NCBI GenBank assembly: GCA_039000515.1
Contig: JBCFYV010000935.1
Coordinates: 1,775,594 to 1,839,593 of the forward strand
Length of the DNA stretch: 64,000 nt
DNA from: Timema cristinae
Lineage: Eukaryota; Arthropoda; Insecta; Phasmatodea; Timematidae
Reading direction: 5' to 3'
Shown: in pieces, positions 11,403 through 23,459 of the stretch
Position numbering within the stretch: the stretch's first letter is position 1
Layout of the letters: each line of letters begins with the position of its first letter
Translations under genes and position numbers: made by a program
The notes under the pieces: generated by a model
What the model was told of the DNA's origin: nothing
The model's database searches: none
Seen by the model: only the letters and a program-made list of their open reading frames with translations

Positions 11403-12035
11403 GGGAAAATTGCATCCAGGAAAGCTGCGTCTCCCCAGAAAAAAGGGGGAAATTACGCCCTTCTATCAATCATCACACCATCAGGTGGAAAAAGTGCACC
11501 CCTCACACTGCTTTACACACTTACATAGCAAATATGCCCAAGGGCCTAACAAAGTGTTTTAAGAGCCTAGCCTAGATTCAAAAAATAGAGTAAAAGTTAA
11601 TCAATAATTAGTTTAGTAACTTCAATTTATACGTTCATATCAAATGATAAGGATACACAATAATCTTTATTTCATTGAAATACCTTATCTAACCTAACCT
11701 AACCTAACCTATCCTAACCTAAATACAGGCAAAGATACAGGTGCTATGAATCGATATACTTTGACCTCCTCAAGACCTCATGATGGGCGATGAATCGATT
11801 TGAAATACCCCCGTCCTAAATAAAACGATGCGATGAACCGATCTACGTCAGTGAAAATAGTAAGGTCATGAGAAAAGTATGAAAATGCGCCCACATGACC
11901 TTGTTAAACTTATTTAGGTGAGACAGACAAGGTCATGAGGGAGCACGTTTACAATCTATTAGTGTGATGATTCATGCGAGGGTGCAGTTTTCATTTTTTC
12001 CGGGAAGGCGTAGTTTTCCTGGGAGCAATTTTCCC
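11403..12035. mobile_element. TIR element with telomere-like core (E1)
   Basis: Left end GGGAAAATTGCATCCAGGAA (from 11403) and right end TCCTGGGAGCAATTTTCCC (to 12035) are inverted matches. The similarity continues inward for about 75 bp to ATCATCACAC / GTGTGATGAT. The inside is non-coding and carries a (CCTAA)n tract plus AATCGAT-rich sequence. A target duplication is not clear. It looks like a MITE; the superfamily is unknown. Confidence 0.75.
11690..11722 (-). repeat. Interstitial (TTAGG)n telomere-like tract
   Basis: CTAACCTAACCTAACC with one CCTAT interruption, about six CCTAA units. This is the complement of TTAGG, the usual insect telomere repeat. It lies inside the TIR element 11403-12035, not at a chromosome end. 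Confidence 0.85.
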
Positions 12036-12838
12036 GACACTTTATATATAAGGTTTGGCAAACTTAATTGATATTAGAAAATTGGCGTATTCTTCTTAAA
12101 CTAACATACACATAAATATAGATAGGAGAAAGTTTGTATATTACACTTCACATTGATTATGTTCTCTGTAGTTTAAAAAAGTGGATAGCATGACTAATTA
12201 TTAATGGAGATCAACAGAACTCTGAGAGCAAATAGGCACCCATAAATACAGGAAAACCTTGAGGCTAGCTTTTGATAAGAGTCTGGATTACTCCAAGGAG
12301 GTGAACAGCGTCAGACAAGTTGGGTGTTTGGAGTAAACATAAAGCTCTTAGTCATACTCATCAAACATATCATATACTTATTTGAGAGAAGCTTCTTAAA
12401 GCCCTATAAAAACTATATTCGATGTAGCAAGCAAGATTTATAGCTCGTTTGAACTGACCTATAATTGTTTGCAATATTGTACAATAATCTCACATTAGTT
12501 AGACCAATGGTGTCCGAAAATTTGAGATCAGATCAGTTTCATCGAATTCCAAACAATTTCACTACATAAGGAGCTATCCGTTTAACTACATTATTACTGG
12601 GGCAACATTTTCTTTTGGAGCCCCATTAGTTTATAGTGTTGTTGATACATTCAAAATTAACTCTTCTAAAACGATACAAGAATTATTCATAAAACGGAAC
12701 TAAAAGTGTTTGGCAATCAAAGGGTAACAACCTTATGAACGTAAATAATGTATAATAATTATACGTATAAATTATACAATTAATAAAATGTGTCAACCAT
12801 TGAGAATACCTAACTGCAGATCGTAGGGTAGCAATAGA
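12036..12838. other. No gene recognised
   Basis: AT-rich non-repetitive DNA; no supportable feature. Confidence 0.4.
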
Positions 12839-12850
12839 AAGGACCTGAAA

Positions 12851-13009
12851 TAGATAGTGTATAATGAAGTGAACTGGATAGAACTAAATAAAGATTAGGA
12901 TAGGGTGTAATGAGGTAGACTGGATATGACAATTTAATATAAAGATAACTTTTGTAAGTGCGTCAATGAATTAACTTTTTAGCTCTTAGTGCCATAGAGT
13001 AAGTAAGTA
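12851..13009 (-). repeat. Inverted partner of the 16.4-17.2 kb array
   Basis: It contains two reversed monomers (for example GGATAGGGTGTAATGAGGTA) of the array at 16395-17213. These are followed by a unique segment ending GCCATAGAGTAAGTAAG that matches, inverted, TTACTTATTCTATGGC at 16333-16348. The two arms therefore form an inverted repeat with tandem monomers on the outside. Confidence 0.75.
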
Positions 13010-13805
13010 TTATATATTAAAGAAACGATTACTTTAAGAAAAACATTCGGAAATAATTATTCTTATTTTAAAATTGAGGGCTTATACCAACACTTATCTC
13101 TACCTAATATTCAAATGAAATATCAAAACTATAAATAAACAATTTGTTAAAACTATTCTAGAACACTATATTAATATTTAAAATACTTTTATTATTTTTA
13201 AAAAGCCCCCACAATTTGCACTTATAAACATATTAAATATTTGAGTTTTCATAAGCCATTGTTACTCTAAATGAATGTTTTATTTTAAAAAGCGCAAGTC
13301 ATTTTAAAGGGCATTTTAATATTTAAAACCTAAAGTTTTATCTTTATTAGAACTTTGGTATTTCAAAAATATGTATCTATTAAGACAACAAGTAGACAGT
13401 CACATAATTATGTATTTATTTTATATTATACTACAATATGAGATTTATTTATTTTATTTCTAAGATACATATGAACTATTTATTGATCATATAACCATTT
13501 TTTGTCCTTCTTAAAATAAATCCTTTGATATAAATCAATCATCCCATTTTAAAAATAACAATTCACTGGTCACATGGACTAACACATAGCTCGGTTTATT
13601 TTCTCTCAATTTTTTTTTACCCTACTCCATTGATGTAATTAATGTTAAACATGCAACCCAAGTGGATACTCAGACGCTTTGGATATAAATAAAATAAAAT
13701 AACAACTATGTAAATAAATATACAACCAAATACATTTATTAAATATTCACGAGATAAATAATGTTTAATTTGAAAGTTTAATGCTTGATTATTTTTGTGT
13801 AAGCT

Positions 13806-13970
13806 TCATCATACTACCCGTCAGGGCTGATAGGGTAGTAATGAGGAAGTTGATATTTACAGAAAGTGCACCTACGTACTCAGGGAAGGATATAGAGAAT
13901 TATTAAGGAAAACCCCCCTAAGCATGATTTGAATCGCTACCTTTCTCCATCAGAAAACCACATTAAACCA
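13806..13970 (-). mobile_element. Worn SINE copy, family B
   Basis: Reads CATACTACCCGTCAGGG (tail), then a body with AGGAAAACCCCCCTAAG and a B-box remnant GATTTGAATCGC, all in the order expected of a minus-strand family B SINE. Confidence 0.55.
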
Positions 13971-14714
13971 AACTGAACCCTTTTACTCTGTACCTAAAGG
14001 TGCTTTTTCAGATCTTGTCAAGACAGAATTAAATATATAATTCAATTAGATATATTATTTAAAAATCTTTATTCTCATCTATAAAATCTGTTATAAAAAA
14101 TCATTTTAAATTTTTATTAATAAGCATAAATTTTGACATCCATTAAGTTTCTGTGTACCCAATAAATTAATTATATAAATTATTACAATCTTGTACTTTA
14201 GTTTTAAAATTATAAATCATCATAAATAAACATATTGTATTATTAAAATTTTCATAGCTATCAAATCATATGATTAGATTATAATATGATATAAATTATT
14301 TCTTACACTGAGAGCTTACCAGATAGAAATAGGTAAAACTATTTAAGACGTTATCATCCTGATGGCATCCAAAACATAACAAAATGAACCCAACTGTACT
14401 TCATTAACTATAATCGTCACGATTATAAAGTAAAAATGTTCCACGAGGACCCGCCGTACTTTAAAACCGTCTAAGAGCTTTTGTAAGAAACAACTAGAGA
14501 TTAATTTCAACACACCGACCAGGCTAGTGCTATAACTGCCAATGTCAAGTATGTTTACCTTTTGGCCACCAAGAACATATAAATATACTCTTTTTAAATC
14601 GTTAACAAGAACTGTGGGCTTATTCCTTAACTACGATAACTTGTTAGTGCATAGTTGTAATTATTGATATGAATTATCAGACAAATTGTAGTATCACTCG
14701 ATAAATTTAAATAT

Positions 14715-14912
14715 CCCCGTTCACAGACTGAAATGTATATGACTCGTCTGGTAATGCAGAGTTCGGTACTAAGAGTTTTTTCCTTTAAATAATTTCTCAC
14801 TCTCTATTTACACCAATGTAGGTACATTTCCTCTAAGATATATCCTCCTTATACCTACCTCAAAACTTTAATAAAATAGAATAATCTGGACGGGTAGTAA
14901 GACACGAAGGAG
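14715..14912 (+). mobile_element. Worn 5'-truncated SINE copy
   Basis: The body includes TTTCTCACTCTCTATTTACA and the tail TCTGGACGGGTAGTAAGACA. The tRNA-like head is missing or unrecognisable. Confidence 0.55.
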
Positions 14913-15889
14913 AAATTAAATACATTCAAATGTACCCACATTAATTATAATATTGGTTAGAAATATTATATTTTATTGGTAATATTGTCATAAAGGCTGG
15001 ATAAAAATAATAACTTCCAAATAAAATAAGTCTCCCAGTTCTATTAAATATCGGACTTAGATCATTTTAGCCCTGAGATACGTATATTTATATATCTAAC
15101 ATTTCTGTAGACATACAGACATGCCTATCGATCAAAACAAAAAGGAGAAAACAAGAAACGAAGAAAAGGAAAGGTGTACATAAAAAAGGCTTTTATTTTA
15201 AAGTAATTTAGATCAATACTAATTCTTTAAGAGACCTAACGAGTTAGCTGGGCCCGTAAAAGAAAAGTTTAACTTATAGGGGTGACCATAGTAAAACATA
15301 GTTTTGCTCGAAGAGGCTTATACTCAATCTGTATTATTTATTATTAGAATGGCAGTTCTCTCTCTGAAGCTTAAAAAACACTAAATCAGGTTGAAATGTT
15401 CTGTTCTCACCCATTGTTTATTTTTTTGCACTGGGTTTCGGCTACCCGCATATCAGCATATATGGGCTAGGAAATATTAAAATATATTTTTTTTATAACG
15501 TCTGGACACATTTTCTTGGGAAAAGAGTTGGAAACCATTTATAAAAACTCACCTGAGTGTACTCGGTTGTGACTAGAATCCCAAACTTATTGATAACAAT
15601 AGCCAAACCAAACGAGATTAGCGCCAGAGTCTACAGGTCGTGTGTACCCAATTAGAGGAAAACCACATCTTTGTTTCTTACCTCTTACTTTAATCTTAGA
15701 ATTGTTACATTTCGTGTATTTATTGAATGAGTTATTTAACGAGAGCCCTCTAAGCCAACTGGTTGTATAGCACCAAATATAATATCTATCCTCATTAAAA
15801 AAAAAACAGGCACTAGAGCAAGTCCTTTGGTTGTTTTTTCATATTTGTGAAAGGTGTTACCTTAATTATATCAATAATGATTATTTCGC

Positions 15890-15965
15890 TACATCTGAGA
15901 GTCGAACACTAGACCTAAAACTCAGTAGACATATGTACTTCCAACTGAGTTCTGAGCAAACACTT
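15890..15965 (-). mobile_element. tRNA-like pseudogene or SINE head
   Basis: GAGAGTCGAACACTAGACC is a reverse-complement B box, and CAACTGAGTTCTGAGC lies where the A box would be. The stems do not pair well. Confidence 0.35.
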
Positions 15966-16330
15966 TAAATCAAACAAAACTAAACAATAAATTAATTTTA
16001 CCTTTTCAGACATTTTACAACTATTAACTTAAGGTGTAATGTTTTCAAAGAGATGTAGACATTTTGATACCTTTTAAATTAGATATTTTTCAAATCATCT
16101 TTTAAAATGATAAACAAATTATTAAATAATTTGGTATTATTTAGCATCTTGAATTCATCTCAGCAGTGCTGTAGGCGGCCCCGTTAGTTAAAAATCGTTT
16201 TCTAATACTCGATAGCTTGACAAATATTATAACTCTTTTGGTAAATTTATAAATCATATAGTACTAATTATATAAATAGGACTTGATATTATTTAAATCT
16301 AAGTTAATATAAATGGTATTTATGAAAACA

Positions 16331-16394
16331 TTCTTACTTATTCTATGGCATTAGGAACTCAAAAGTTCTTTGCCGCACATACAAAAGTAAGTCA
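16331..16394 (-). repeat. Unique inner segment of inverted repeat
   Basis: This segment (TTCTTACTTATTCTATGGCA to about 16394) mirrors 12945-13009. It joins directly to the expanded tandem array on its right. Confidence 0.65.
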
Positions 16395-17213
16395 CCTATC
16401 TCTATCTTGAGCTAGTTCTATCCAGTCCACCTCATTACACCCTATCCCTATCTTAAGATATTATACCCAGTCCAACTCATCACACTCTATCCATATCTTG
16501 AGCTAGTTCTATCCAGTCCACCTCATTACACCCTATCTCTATCTTAAGATTATACCAGTCCAACTCATCACACTCTATCCCTATCTTGAGCTAGTTCTAT
16601 CCAGTCCACCTCATTACACCCTATCTCTATCTTAAGATTATACCCAGTCCAACTCATCACACTCTATCCCTATCTTGAGATAGTTCTATCCAGTCCACCT
16701 CATTACACCCTATCTCTATCTTAAGATTATACCAGTCCAACTCATCACACCCTATCCCTATCTTGAGCTAGTTCTATCCAGTCCAACTCATCACACCCTA
16801 TCCCTATCTTGAGCTAGTTCTATCCAGTCCACCTCATTACACCCTATCTCTATCTTAAGATTATACCCAGTCCAACTCATCACACCCTATCCCTATCTTG
16901 AGCTAGTTCTATCCAGTTCACCTCATTACACCTATCTCTATCTTGAGCTAGTTCTATCCAGTCCACCTCATTACACCCTATCCCTATCTTAAGATATTAT
17001 ACCCAGTCCAACTCATCACACCCTATCCCTATCTTGAGCTAGTTCTATCCAGTTCACCTCATTACACCCTATCTCTATCTTGAGCTAGTTCTATCCAGTC
17101 CACCTCATTACACCCTATCCCTATCTTAAGATATTATACCAGTCCAACTCATCACACCCTATCCCTATCTTGAGCTAGTTCTATCCAGTCCACCTTATTA
17201 CACCCTATCTCTC
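16395..17213 (+). repeat. ~90-bp dimer tandem array
   Basis: About nine copies of a ~90-bp unit made of two related ~45-bp monomers: GAGCTAGTTCTATCCAGTCC with CACCTCATTACACC, and AAGATTATACCCAGTCCAAC with TCATCACACC. Both share CTATCYCTATCTT. Alternating monomers make a higher-order array. Two lone monomers in reverse orientation occur at 12851-12940. Confidence 0.92.
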
Positions 17214-17220
17214 TCAGGCA

Positions 17221-17335
17221 CATTCTTATGTTATCCTCTAATCTGCGTTTAGGTCTTCCCAATGGTCTCTTTCCATTTGATCTTCCTGAACAAGGTTCTT
17301 GATCCTTCCATTCACGCTGCATGTCCTGCCCAACA
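17221..17335 (-). pseudogene. LINE C-terminal fragment
   Basis: Read on the minus strand, this encodes GKRPLGRPKRRLEDNIRM. The G-K-R-P-x-G-R-P-x-x-R-W-E-D-N-I pattern is common near the C-terminus of insect non-LTR retrotransposon polyproteins and of fragments derived from them. W is L here. No other LINE domain is present nearby, so this is a short remnant. Confidence 0.6.
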
Positions 17336-17340
17336 TAATA

Positions 17341-19150
17341 TGCAAGATTTTATTATCCTAACAATACCTTGTAATTAAATAAATTTAAATGAAAAGTATC
17401 ATACTTTTATAATGTAAAAAAAATATATTTTCTATTTTCAACAGGAAACATATGTTGAAAACAAAATTCAAAACATATTATTTTAATTCATTATATGTTT
17501 TTATTTATTTTGTAATTTATAATAAATAAAATGTAGTTTTAGCTTGCTTAATTTTCAAATACCTTTAAAATGGTTTATTCAGTTACTATATCACCTGTGT
17601 TCTTCACTTTTAATGACAAACTACCTCAGTGCTCCTCCATCTTTGTCAAAACCAGTCTTACAACTCGCATTAAGGTCAGTCACAGAGCTTATCCGTTTAA
17701 GAATTTATGGTTAATACAATGACACGTTTATTAATATAATAAGGCTAGGTTTCTTCTAGCCATGGTGATTATTGATTAATATGTGTGAACAGTATTTAAA
17801 CTTTAATCACCCCTGTTCGAATTTTTTTTAATGTATGCCTAAAAAAGGCATTTAATAAGCGCCTCTTCCCCCTTCCCGCTTAACGTTCTCCTACTTCACA
17901 CACGTCTTCACGAAATTCCTATACACTTTTATTTTTACCTATTTATTATTACTCTGTCTTTTTTTTAACCATTGGAATATGATGTTAATGATGAAAGGCT
18001 ATTGGCCCTATTACGTACGAACCACATATTTCATTGGAGTCGAACGAAAGCTATTGCACAAATTCACGTCTCCCACTGGATCTCCCGTTGACCGCGACTA
18101 GAAAAGGACGGAGATTAAAATGTAATATGAATAATAAATAGCTTGGACGTCTATTCATAACTCAATAATTAGAAAGTGCTTCTGTATATAGCCTCAAGAG
18201 CTTGAAATGTTTTACCCTAAAAGGGACACAATTGAAGTTTATATTATTTAAGGTTGGATCAAAGGCTTTGCGAATTAACTTATATGCCTTTTAAAGTTCA
18301 ATAAAAAATATTTGTAACCAAAATAAATGAAATATTTCTTCATTAAATACATTTAGTTTAGCTTCCAACCAAATGTAATTTCAATAGTTCTTGAGTATAT
18401 TTCATAAGATTCGGGGAACTAAATTTTTATCTTAATTAAAATAGTTCCTGCTAAGATATAATTATTCCATCGAAAGATACTGTATTCAAGAACTGTTGGA
18501 TTAATAAAATATGTAGAGTATTAAAATAAAATATTTTATGAAGCTATATTTTAGTTATTTTGTACAAACATACATTTTTACTTAAGGCTATGAAAATATG
18601 ACCTTAAGGAGGGATGGAAGGGAATGCGAGAAATGGCCAGTGTGTTTACAGTTTTTATGGACAAACTATTATTTTTGCCAAAATAAATAAAATATTGCTC
18701 AAGTACAAACAGAGAGTTTAATTTTCTTCACATGATGATTACAATTCTTTTTTAATATCTATTAAGAGTGTCCTGGAATTTAATGACAACTTTATCTCTC
18801 CATTTAAAAAGTTTTTCATCTAATGCCGATATACTCATAAAACATATTCAACAAATGTTTATATCATGACGTGGAGATAATTAAACTCTCTGATATTTTA
18901 TTTTTTGGCAAAAATAAAAAGTTTTGTTATGAAAACTGCAAAAATACTGGCCTTTTTTTTTGCGTTCCCTCCCCTCCTACCTTAAACAATAAACATCAGA
19001 ATATTGTAATTATTTTTATTGTTACTAAAATAACTCTGGAATGTTATAATTAACATTAAATTCATGCAGTAACGAATAAATGAAAGTTAAAAAAACTTGG
19101 GTGGCTCGTCTCTTTAGTAAAAGATATATCCCCCTTTTGTACGATACAAT
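17341..19150. other. No gene recognised
   Basis: AT-rich DNA with small open frames only. Nothing supportable. Confidence 0.4.
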
Positions 19151-19162
19151 ACTACACCCTCT

Positions 19163-19363
19163 GTGGTCTAGTGGTCGGAGATCCTGGCCACAGATACAGA
19201 GGTCCCGGCTTTGATCCCAGGCACTTCCTAAATGTATCTGTGAAGCAGTGGGTCTGGAACGGGGTCAACTTAGCTTCATGAGGACAAATGACTATGAATA
19301 AGTAGCAGGTCCGGTCTAGAAAACTGAAAGTAACAACCCAAAGGTTATTTTGCTGACCACATG
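19163..19363 (+). mobile_element. tRNA-derived SINE, family D
   Basis: A box GTGGTCTAGTGG (about 19163-19174) and B-box-like GGCTTTGATCCC are followed by a ~130-bp body. A 9-bp direct repeat, ACACCCTCT, at 19154-19162 and 19364-19372 fits a target duplication. The tail differs from the common SINE tail. Confidence 0.7.
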
Positions 19364-19717
19364 ACACCCTCTATCCACAGAGGTTATTACTATCTTCACC
19401 AACAGATGACGGCTGCTCGGACGGTATGGATTGATCTCTGGTTAACACCATGTAGGTTTTTTTTTAGAATTTATTAATATCTTTACTCTAACTTTTTATG
19501 CAAAGTAACATATCTTTCTATTTTACCATGTGAGGTACTAGCTGAAAGTTCTCATCGTTCCCAGGTAAATTTAACAATCCTGTGAAATTTATTTGGATTT
19601 AAGGTTGGCATTTCTTTCTGGTGTTGTATTTCGATAAAAGACGAATCGATCCAATAGTCAACGATATAGGCCTACTGTAAATGATTGGTTATCGACCACC
19701 TTATTAACAGCACATAC

Positions 19718-19973
19718 CCGCCTCGGTGGCGTAGTCAGATAACGCGCTAGTTGTGTTGAGCTCGACTTACGAGGACGGGAGATCGAGGTATGAATCTCGG
19801 TCAGGTGAACTGAGAGTTGTTTTTCCTATATGGTTTTCCACTCTCCCTCCACGCAAATGCGGGTTCACTTCCTCTAAAATTCAACCTTCACAATTCCTAA
19901 TCCATTAGCGTAATTAGTACTTAAACGTATAACCCGAACGGGTAGTAAGACGTGGTACTAAATTAAAAAAATG
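19718..19973 (+). mobile_element. tRNA-derived SINE, family B
   Basis: The A box TGGCGTAGTCAG (from 19727) and B box GGTATGAATCTC (from 19787) head a body with CCACGCAAATGCGGGTTCAC and the tail CGTATAACCCGAACGGGTAG. It ends A-rich. Near-identical 12-bp flanks, AACAGCACATAC (19706-19717) and AACAGCACAAAC (19974-19985), look like the target duplication. Family B is the commonest SINE in the window. Confidence 0.88.
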
Positions 19974-20300
19974 AACAGCACAAACCACGTGATTTATTTA
20001 ACTAATTATTTCTTACTATAAGTCACAGTTAAAACAATTAGTTTTCCCAAATTACATTTGGCAAGTTGTAGAGTTCTGGGTATATTGGTGTTGTCGTATA
20101 CCAGCTGTTTGTGTTTATTTACTAAACAGTATTATATTGCTTCTCCACGAAAATGAGGATATCTCTCTCTAGGATATATCTCACTCGTCTCTACCACACA
20201 TTGATTAAAGATGTGGATAGTCTGGATAGGTTGTATGATTAAGTGCATTTTAATTCACTATTTTTATTTCACAATGTAAGCTACAGTAAATTATATGTAC

Positions 20301-20460
20301 AGTCCAATTTTGATAGGAAAGGTCACATCTGAGAGCCAGTAAATATAAAAGTATAATTATCCGTATTCATACGTCAAGTCATGTGATTCTTAACCATCAC
20401 TTTTGATAGATATTATTAATACCTATATAATTACACTAATAAAATAGTGGAATGTTATAA
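20301..20460 (+). mobile_element. MITE-M copy
   Basis: It starts CAGTCCAATTTTGATAGGAA and holds CATCTGAGAGCC, ACGTCAAGTCATGTGATTC and CTTTTGATAGATATTATTAA. The start is an inverted match to the end of the copy near 55200-55250 (GGGGAGAACTTTATCTGACA in reverse complement), which supports a TIR-bounded family. Confidence 0.7.
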
Positions 20461-21689
20461 ATTTTTATTTTATTTTATTTTTTGAAGAATTTGACGTGCA
20501 CTTCATAAATAGACTTATTATATAAGAACAAGATTTTAGTAAATAATATTGTGGGCTGAACAAGTAGTATAAAGACGTGGTGATAAACAAATAACTTCTT
20601 ACTGCAGTAGATGTTTGAAATTTTTCAGGAGGTATAAGAACCACCCTTAAAAAATGGCTTTCGGAAAGGGGAAAAGTGGTCTTCACTAAATATTTATTAA
20701 ACTAATAGAATACAACATTTCCCCTGTGGTAGAAGATTGAAATATTTAAATACATACAGATGGACAACCTTAAAGCCCAATAAGAGTCTGAACATTAAAT
20801 GCTCTTATTTCTCATGTTTTGTAACAATGTGTAAAATTTGTTTACATAAAACTTATGATTGCAATTAGGAAAATATTGCGTTCTATGAATTTCGTTCTGC
20901 TGTGAAATCAGTTTATGTTCTCTGAATAATATTTTGTTTCAAAGATGCGAGCTAAACCACGAGCAAATGCTGGTCCTTAAATGATTCTAAAAATAGTACT
21001 ACAATGTTAAAACATTATTTTTATCTTGAAGTTTTTTTTGTAAACGTATTTTTTTAACCAGCTACGATCCAGGCTATTTGGCCTAGTAACTAAAATGTCC
21101 TGTAGGGGTCTTCCGTCCAGAATGTGGATTAAAAAAGTCCAGGCTATTATATATTTATCTAGAATAGGAAACAAGAAAAGCTAACTTTAAAAAGCAAGTC
21201 AATGTTTTTAAGGCACAAATAGTATAGCCACTGTGTAAACTCGTCATAGGAAGAGGGAAGCGTTATCAGTAAATAAACCAGAAGCCCCGCAAGGTAAAAC
21301 GCTAATTTTCTTCCTTCTACTTCTATTTTGTACATTGGTGTCCAAGTGCGGTGAGCGAGAACTAAAGGACCTAACAATTTAGCTGGGTAAGGTATTTTCA
21401 CAAAACTTCCAGGGTTCTCTTACAAGCCACAATCAACATTGTACCGATGGCCTTACTTCCCCTCCAAAGGAAGTTGTGCTACAGATTTTTATCGCTCAAT
21501 AAATATCCATCAACCTCAGTTGGGTTTAAACTTACGAACTTCGGGCCCTGAGGCGATCACTTTGCTCCAAGACCACGAGGTTTGGCTTGGTTAAAAAAAT
21601 TGTATTTCCCAAAATAATATTTCGCTGAATATTAGGCTGTAAGTACATTTCAAAAAAACAATTCTTGAATTCTCAGTTTAACTTTTATT

Positions 21690-21722
<33 letters not shown>

Positions 21723-21890
21723 ATTATGGTATTAATGAATGCATTTTATGGGCCATTATATTTTTGGACACGGTCCACTTGTAACCTGCCAGTCCAACTC
21801 TGTTAAACTCTGTTAAAGGAAAGTAAAATAATAATCTTAACAGAACAATAGTACTTATCTTTAAAACTACAATGCTGTTATTTTATCCTG
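20461..21890. other. No gene recognised; TTA microsatellite
   Basis: AT-rich DNA with a (TTA)n tract at about 21689-21727. Small minus-strand frames (73 and 80 codons) lack recognisable domains. Confidence 0.4.
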
Positions 21891-21894
21891 TGGT

Positions 21895-22166
21895 GGTGAC
21901 CTGGTGGTCTAGGGGTAAGGTGTCAGACTTCTGTGCTGGCGGCCGGGGTTCAATCCTCGGTCCCGGCACAGATTTATCTGATTTCCAAACCCTTCTTTCA
22001 CCTCTGACAAGACATCTTGTGAATGTGGAGAATGCCAGGCCTCCACCGTGGTTCGGATTCCACGTTAAACTGTAGGTCCTCCATTTCGTCTCACAATCAC
22101 CCTACCATTACCATTAGCGTAAGTGCGTATAACCCTAATGGGTAGTAAGATGGGTGCTAATAATAA
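21895..22166 (+). mobile_element. tRNA-derived SINE, family A, second copy
   Basis: Highly similar to 798-1076, with the same A and B boxes, body and tail (AACCCTAATGGGTAGTAAGA, then TAATAATA). A perfect 11-bp target duplication, TATCCTGTGGT, lies at 21884-21894 and 22167-22177. Confidence 0.93.
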
Positions 22167-22221
22167 TATCCTGTGGTATATGTGTCGTCATCGCACAAAC
22201 TGATACGCTGATCTGATGTTC

Positions 22222-22794
22222 TGACAAATGGTACCAGTGACATCTTGTACCACTAGATTTTTTGAGACATTTCATATCACCCTACCTGAAAAGGATCTAC
22301 TAATGACTTCAAAATATTTATGGTGTGACAAATGATACCACTTTTATCTATTTATCCTAGAACTCTAATATTTGCAAACAAGGTTCATTGCTGGATAGTA
22401 AATAGCTTGTGAGAACGTCAAAATCTCACTTAGTGTAAGTTAAATAGTCATCTAGGTTAGATAAACTTAAATTAGGTTAGTTTAGGTTAGGTTTGGTTAG
22501 GTTAGGTTAAGTTATATAAAATTAGATTACAAATACTTGAAACACTCTACTACCATTTCCATTCTCCTTTGCGACGTGACCTTGTATATCAGAGGCATCT
22601 TGCACACCACTTAAATTAAATTCACCTAGATGAATTTAAAACTTAAGCCTGGCACACCTTCCCATCATGTGATACCATTTGTCGCATTGTAAATATTTTA
22701 AAGTTATTAGTAGACCCTTCTCAGCTATCCGTCCCCCTGAGTGGTATGAAAATTAATGTCGCATTATAAGAAATATCGCTCGTACCATTTGTCA
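22222..22794. mobile_element. TIR element with telomere-like core (E2)
   Basis: Left end TGACAAATGGTAC (22222-22234) and right end GTACCATTTGTCA (22782-22794) are perfect inverted repeats. The similarity continues inward for about 120 bp, including AGGATCTACTAATGACTTCA versus its inverted partner in the right arm. The interior is non-coding and carries a TTAGG-like tract. Ends differ from E1. The superfamily is unknown. Confidence 0.82.
22452..22513 (+). repeat. Interstitial TTAGG-like tract
   Basis: Repeated TTAGG with T or A insertions (TTAGGTTAGTTTAGGTTAGG and onward). It is degenerate telomere-type sequence within TIR element E2. Confidence 0.75.
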
Positions 22795-22799
22795 CATAT

Positions 22800-23459
22800 T
22801 CGTTGATCTATCTCGTGTCTAGGAGATTAGAGTGGTCGAACACAGGCCTGTTGAAAGTTTTGAGTCCAGTCTGCTGTTACACAACTGCTTGTGTAGCTTC
22901 AGTTGTAGTTTCCTAATTTTAGTTAGTTTGTAAGTCACGTTCTTGTACCAGCAATGGGTTTATGAAGTGTAAGTATAATACTCCAATTATTCTAATAATT
23001 ATACTCATTTTCAAGGCAATTTTTAGTTAGAAATGAACCCTATTCTATAAAGATGTTTCCATTATGTGTTTTACTCAATGTTAAAATTTGACCACCTAAA
23101 GTAAGCTAGTTTGAAGAGGAAATTTCAATTTTCCTTAGTTTTATTCATTTAACATTGCAGCCTAATCTCACGCATGAGATTCGTTAAGCCTCAACGCGAT
23201 CATTTTGCCACGTAGACAGTTCAGTAGAAATAGAAATGGAAATCTCCTTCACTGTCAAGAATACAATAACTTGTTGATAGCAGTGACCCAATAAAAACTC
23301 TGAGCGGGATGGGTAGTGATTGGCCTATCGTGATATTTATATATGGTTGCACGGCGTCATAGCTCTGCCAGTTCGTTCAAATTAAAGAAGATAGTTGGGA
23401 ACATTCCCTGTAGGGATTAGTTCAAAGTGATAAAGTTCACTTAAATGAACTAATTTACT
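22800..23459. other. No gene recognised
   Basis: AT-rich unique DNA leading into the 35-bp array. A near-palindrome, GTTCACTTAAATGAAC, sits at about 23437-23452, just before it. Confidence 0.35.

Larger units (their letters stand above)
13021..16325. other. AT-rich interior between inverted arms
   Basis: About 3.3 kb with no recognisable gene. It holds two worn SINE copies and one tRNA-like scrap, listed separately, and nothing else I can support. Confidence 0.4.
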
